Positions 60,773-64,000 of a stretch of 64,000 nt of DNA are shown piece by piece. The stretch is from Chitinophagales bacterium. GTDB taxonomy: Bacteria; Bacteroidota; Bacteroidia; Chitinophagales; Chitinophagaceae. Location of the stretch: NCBI GenBank assembly GCA_017303415.1, contig JAFLBJ010000003.1:182095-246094 (forward strand). Reading direction: 5' to 3'. Numbering within the stretch: the stretch's first letter is position 1; each line of letters starts with the position of its first letter. A program made the translations under genes and the position numbers. The notes beneath the pieces were generated by a model that worked only from the letters and a program-made list of their open reading frames with translations, had not been told where the DNA came from and searched no databases.

Positions 60773-61399
60773 TTAGTTTTTGTCGCAACATGATATGGCT
60801 TTCACTTTGTAACCTGTTTTCTTGATAGCGGCTTCTATTGCCTTTACATCAACTTTAGATTTGTTGAAAGTGACCAAACTGCTTCGTGTTACATAAGAGG
60901 TTTTATAAGCCAATACGCCGTTTACTTTAGACAGTTCATTGTTTACATGCTCCTCGCAAGCCTCGCAGGTCATACCTTGTATAGTAAATTTTATCTGTTG
61001 CTTGTTATCAACCACTGCAAATGCTGTTGTTTCTGCTTTCAGTTTTGGATAAAACATCTTTGCATAAAGTGGGAAAGTCATCATCAATGCAGCAAAAACA
61101 GTTATTATTCCCAAAAACGTTTTGGATTGAAAGAATGAAGTCTTCTTTGTCGTTTCGCAATTACAATCCATGTCATTTGTTTTAGCTGGTTTTAGTTTCA
61201 AATACCATGCAAAGGCTAATACGGCAACAGACAATCCTATCAAATAAGGTCTTGCCGGTTCTATCCATGAAAAGTTAGCGGCAATGCTGCTGCTACCGGC
61301 AAGCAATGCAATAACAGGGGTTATACAACAAAGCGAAGCTGCAATAGCAGTAAGAACACCTGCGCCGGTAAATGTGCCTGAAGATTTTATACTTATCAT
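60773..61399 (-). CDS. MerTP-type mercuric transport protein
   Basis: A 208-residue fusion. The N-terminal MerT-like part has paired cysteines in the first membrane helix (ASLCCITPVIALLAG, C24-C25) and a second pair in the loop (DMDCNCE, C79 and C81); a third hydrophobic segment follows (TFLGIITVFAALMMTFPLYA). The C-terminal part is an HMA domain (FTIQGMTCEACEEHVNNELSKVNGV, C145 and C148), ending SCCDKN. It carries Hg(II) or another soft metal inward. No merA reductase is nearby. It overlaps arsR by 4 bases. Confidence 0.88.
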   Translation of the reverse strand: MISIKSSGTFTGAGVLTAIAASLCCITPVIALLAGSSSIAANFSWIEPARPYLIGLSVAVLAFAWYLKLKPAKTNDMDCNCETTKKTSFFQSKTFLGIITVFAALMMTFPLYAKMFYPKLKAETTAFAVVDNKQQIKFTIQGMTCEACEEHVNNELSKVNGVLAYKTSYVTRSSLVTFNKSKVDVKAIEAAIKKTGYKVKAISCCDKN

Positions 61400-61773
61400 A
61401 CTGTTTCCAGTTTTTGAGTTTGTACATTAATATGTTTGAAGAAAGGCTTCAATATCTTCAAATTTTCCTGTGTAAGGGAATAATAAATTGTTTGCCTGTC
61501 TTTCCTGGTTTCAACAATATGTCCATCTTTTAATTTCCGTAAATGCTGCGATACGGCGGGAATACTCATGCCTAAAATATCAGAAAGGTCGCAGGGACAC
61601 AATTCTTTTTCTTCTTCCAGTAAATAGATAATCTTCAACCTTACTTCGTTACCTGCCAAGGCCAATATAGTAGACAGGCTTGCAAAGGGTTTATGTGCAG
61701 TTTTCAGCTTGCTTTTGCAATTCTTTATTTGCTCTTGGTCTGCAAACAACCGGATACAAGTATTATTATCCAT
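61396..61773 (-). CDS. ArsR/SmtB-family metal sensor (CadC-like)
   Basis: A 125-residue winged-helix repressor: LILALAGNEVR-like ILALAGNEVRLKIIYLLEEEKELCPCDLSDILGMSIPAVSQHLRKLKDGHIVETRKDRQTIYYSL. The ELCPCD motif (C59, C61) is the alpha-3 metal site of ArsR/CadC proteins, and N-terminal cysteines C6 and C19 resemble CadC, which senses Cd, Pb or Zn. It starts 20 bases from the inverted repeat upstream. Confidence 0.9.
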   Translation of the reverse strand: MDNNTCIRLFADQEQIKNCKSKLKTAHKPFASLSTILALAGNEVRLKIIYLLEEEKELCPCDLSDILGMSIPAVSQHLRKLKDGHIVETRKDRQTIYYSLTQENLKILKPFFKHINVQTQKLETV

Positions 61774-61793
61774 GCGTCAAAGATAGGAAAATA

Positions 61794-61819
61794 ATTATTT
61801 AAGCAAATACTTAAATAAT
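61794..61819 (-). promoter_or_regulatory. ArsR/CadC-type operator
   Basis: ATTATTTAAG (61794-61803) and CTTAAATAAT (61810-61819) are perfect reverse complements around CAAATA, in the 68-base gap between the P-type ATPase gene and arsR. The spacing and A+T content suit an ArsR/SmtB site, implying an internal promoter for arsR-merTP-GDCCVxC. Confidence 0.7.
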
Positions 61820-61841
61820 ATAACCCTTATACTATTCTCTT

Positions 61842-63842
61842 TTAAAACTTCATTCTTTGTATTCTTACCGCATTTAATATTGCCAGCATAGCTACTCCCA
61901 CATCCGCAAATACAGCTTCCCACATTGTTGCAAGCCCACCGGCACCAAGAATCAATACAATCACTTTAACAGCAAAGGCCAATGCTATATTCTGCCAGAC
62001 AATTTTAGTTGTTGTTTTACCAATTTGTATAGCAGTAGCTATTTTTGAAGGATGGTCAGTTTGAATGATAACATCGGCTGTTTCAATTGCTGCATCGCTG
62101 CCCAGGCCGCCCATTGCAATCCCTACATCACTTAAGGCAAGTACAGGTGCGTCATTAATACCATCGCCTACAAAAGCCACTACATTTATCTTATCCTTTT
62201 TAAGGGCTTCTACTTTTTGTACCTTATGTTCTGGTAGGAGGTCGCCATAGGCTTTGTCAATGCCCAAATACTTTGCAACTTTATCTACAACGGCTTGTTT
62301 ATCTCCGCTAAGCATGGTTGTTTTTACATTCAGTTTGTGCAACGCATCTACTGCTTGTTTACTATCCTCTTTTATTTCGTCTGCAATAGTCAGGTAGCCT
62401 GCCAGCTTTCTGTCAATTGCCACAATTACAATTGTATCCACTATTGTTCTTAATCCATCATTTACCGGCACTTTCATCATATCCATCAACTTCACATTAC
62501 CTGCCAGCATTTCCTTTCCATTCACTTCTCCTTTTAACCCGTGGCCACTTATTTCTTCCAATGCATCTACCTGAATACGACCAATACTATTTCCTGCATA
62601 TTCAACAACAGCTTTTGCAACAGGATGGGTTGATTTCGCTTCCAGTGCAGCAGCAAGCGGTAACCATTCATCCTGGGGGATGTCATAACTCTCCACTTCC
62701 TGCACTTTAAAAACAGCTTTGGTAAGTGTTCCTGTTTTATCCATTACCACCTGGTTTATTTTGGTCATTAAATCCAGGTAGTTGGAGCCTTTGAATAAAA
62801 TACCAGCCCGGGATGCGGCGCCAATACCTCCAAAATAACCTAATGGAATAGAAATCACCAATGCACAGGGGCAACTGATAACAAGAAAAATTAAAGCCCG
62901 GTAGAGCCATGTATTGAAAACATAATTATCAACAATAAAATAGGGTATTACTGTTATGCCAATAGCAAGAAACACAACAATAGGAGTGTATATTCTTGCA
63001 AACTTGCGGATGAATTGCTCTGTTTTTGCTTTTCTTGTTGTTGCATCTTGTACAAGTGTTAATATTCTTGCAAGCGAAGAATCATTAAAAAGCTTTGTCA
63101 CTTTTAACTCCACTACTTTTTCCTGGTTAATCATTCCGGCCAGTACTGTTTCGCCTTTGGTAAAAGTGGACGGTTTACTTTCACCGGTTAATGCAGAAGT
63201 ATTAAAGGAACTTCCTTCGCTCAACATTTCTCCATCCAGTGGAACTCGTTCACCAACTTTTATCTGAATGGTTTCGCCAACTTTTACACTTTCTGGCGGG
63301 AGATTAACGTAAGTGCCATTTCTTAACACATCGGCGCTGTCCGGTCTTACATCCAGCAATGCTTTAATGCTTCTCTTAGCTCGGTTTACAGCAGCATCCT
63401 GGAATAATTCTCCCACTGCGTAGAAAAGCATTACCGCAACACCTTCGGGATATTCGCCAATGTAAAAAGCCCCGATGGTGGCGACACTCATCAAAAAGAA
63501 TTCTGTAAATACATCACCCTTTACAGCAGTTTTTATTCCTTTAATTACTACTGGCAATCCTACCGGAATGTATGCTACCACATACCAAATAAAACGAACC
63601 CAGCCTGTAAACCACGCAGGTGTTGGCTTAATCCAGTTGTCCAATGTAATACCGCCTATCAGAAAAATAAAACTTGCGATAGCAGGTAGCCAAGGCTTAA
63701 TGCCACTGCCTTCTTCGTCACCGTGGTTGTGGCCATCATCTTTACCGTGAAGCGATACCACTTTTGCTTCATTCAATTTTCCATCCAGGTCGCAGCAGGC
63801 TTCCTGCTCTGCAATTTTTGTTTCATCATGTTTATATGCCAT
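61842..63842 (-). CDS. Heavy-metal P1B-type ATPase (CadA/ZntA-like)
   Basis: A 666-residue pump. SCPCALVIS (C324-P-C326) is the transmembrane metal site; LTGESKP is the actuator motif, DKTGTLT (368-374) the phosphorylation site, STHPVAKA the P1B histidine-proline and GDGINDAPVLA the hinge motif. It has no N-terminal HMA domain; instead a short Cys/His-rich leader (EACCDLD, HGKDDGHNHGDEEG) may bind metal. The CPC site fits Cd, Zn or Pb export. Upstream of arsR and merTP. Confidence 0.92.
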   Translation of the reverse strand: MAYKHDETKIAEQEACCDLDGKLNEAKVVSLHGKDDGHNHGDEEGSGIKPWLPAIASFIFLIGGITLDNWIKPTPAWFTGWVRFIWYVVAYIPVGLPVVIKGIKTAVKGDVFTEFFLMSVATIGAFYIGEYPEGVAVMLFYAVGELFQDAAVNRAKRSIKALLDVRPDSADVLRNGTYVNLPPESVKVGETIQIKVGERVPLDGEMLSEGSSFNTSALTGESKPSTFTKGETVLAGMINQEKVVELKVTKLFNDSSLARILTLVQDATTRKAKTEQFIRKFARIYTPIVVFLAIGITVIPYFIVDNYVFNTWLYRALIFLVISCPCALVISIPLGYFGGIGAASRAGILFKGSNYLDLMTKINQVVMDKTGTLTKAVFKVQEVESYDIPQDEWLPLAAALEAKSTHPVAKAVVEYAGNSIGRIQVDALEEISGHGLKGEVNGKEMLAGNVKLMDMMKVPVNDGLRTIVDTIVIVAIDRKLAGYLTIADEIKEDSKQAVDALHKLNVKTTMLSGDKQAVVDKVAKYLGIDKAYGDLLPEHKVQKVEALKKDKINVVAFVGDGINDAPVLALSDVGIAMGGLGSDAAIETADVIIQTDHPSKIATAIQIGKTTTKIVWQNIALAFAVKVIVLILGAGGLATMWEAVFADVGVAMLAILNAVRIQRMKF

Positions 63843-63848
63843 AAAAAC

Positions 63849-64000
63849 TTATTTAATGTAAAAAAAAGTAATGATGCCTACTATAATTAATACCATTCCG
63901 GTAATTCGTTTTTCGTTGTGCTCAATAAATTGTGAGTTCATCATCTGCACTCCTTTAAATGCAAGCATTACAAGACTAATGATTCCAGTAATGCTGATTA
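63849..64000 (-). CDS. Small membrane protein, 5' part outside window
   Basis: The last about 50 residues of a protein whose start lies beyond 64000: ISITGIISLVMLAFKGVQMMNSQFIEHNEKRITGMVLIIVGIITFFYIK, with two hydrophobic segments joined by a charged loop. The stop is 7 bases before the P-type ATPase start, so it belongs to the same operon. Family not recognised. Confidence 0.65.
   Translation of the reverse strand, partial: ISITGIISLVMLAFKGVQMMNSQFIEHNEKRITGMVLIIVGIITFFYIK

Larger units (their letters stand above)
20268..64000. mobile_element. Putative integrative and conjugative element, left part; right end not in window
   Basis: The left boundary is taken as the 3' end of tRNA-Arg. Then follow a tyrosine recombinase, a defence-like operon, a CTnDOT-type mating-pore operon, RteC and cargo genes. 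No second copy of the tRNA 3' end was found by reading to 64000, so the right boundary is unknown. The element might also end earlier at a degenerate site, and inclusion of the region after about 53 kb is inference based on typical metal-resistance cargo. Relaxase and coupling protein genes were not found. Confidence 0.6.

Overview
The window is bacterial and comes from a member of the Bacteroidota, most likely the Chitinophagaceae or close relatives. The evidence is a SusC/SusD pair with FecR and an ECF sigma factor, several TonB-dependent receptors, a protein with a type IX secretion sorting domain, DUF4271 next to hemD, and conjugation genes of the CTnDOT (TraE-TraN) type. The assignment rests on gene content only.

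Bases 1-20210 are chromosomal backbone: a DUF255 protein (partial), hemD, DUF4271, a BamA/TamA-like outer membrane protein, hemW, gpsA behind a HlyD-TolC efflux pair, an APC permease with a trans-sulfuration enzyme, a TonB receptor, a cobalamin riboswitch with btuB, an alkaline-phosphatase-family protein and MarC. Almost every intergenic gap here holds a long imperfect hairpin built from degenerate 7- or 9-base words. These hairpins are almost absent from the rest of the window.

At 20211 lies tRNA-Arg(CCG), followed at once by a tyrosine recombinase. This is taken as the left end of an integrative and conjugative element (ICE) that runs rightwards and probably past the window end, since no second copy of the tRNA 3' end was found. 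Its first cargo (21739-30037, minus strand) is a tight seven-gene operon: Pif1-like helicase, ECF-like sigma factor, HTH protein, Cas4/AddB-type PD-(D/E)XK nuclease with a four-cysteine Fe-S signature, a long prokaryotic Argonaute with an apparently intact DEDD tetrad, a small helical protein and an HExxH metallopeptidase. I know no named system with this composition, and it is the main discovery candidate.

Bases 30123-43294 (minus strand) hold the mating-pore genes traE, F, G, two TraI-like genes, J, K, a TraL-position gene, M and N. A T9SS-secreted protein and a cysteine-rich lipoprotein are inserted among them, and the leading small gene carries an in-frame stop. No relaxase or coupling protein is present. 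RteC (43475-44305) is a likely excision regulator.

Bases 44480-52969 hold a MauE/DoxX membrane protein, a DUF6520-like exported peptide, a thioredoxin-fold protein without CxxC, SusD, a SusC gene interrupted by one stop codon, FecR and an ECF sigma factor. Bases 53334-56374 hold a small HTH gene, a HipBA toxin-antitoxin pair with a perfect operator, and an AraC regulator. Bases 56888-60531 are a di-haem cytochrome/Rieske/porin operon with a divergent DtxR/MntR-type regulator. Bases 60554-64000 are a heavy-metal operon: a P-type ATPase, ArsR, MerTP and a GDCCVxC protein.
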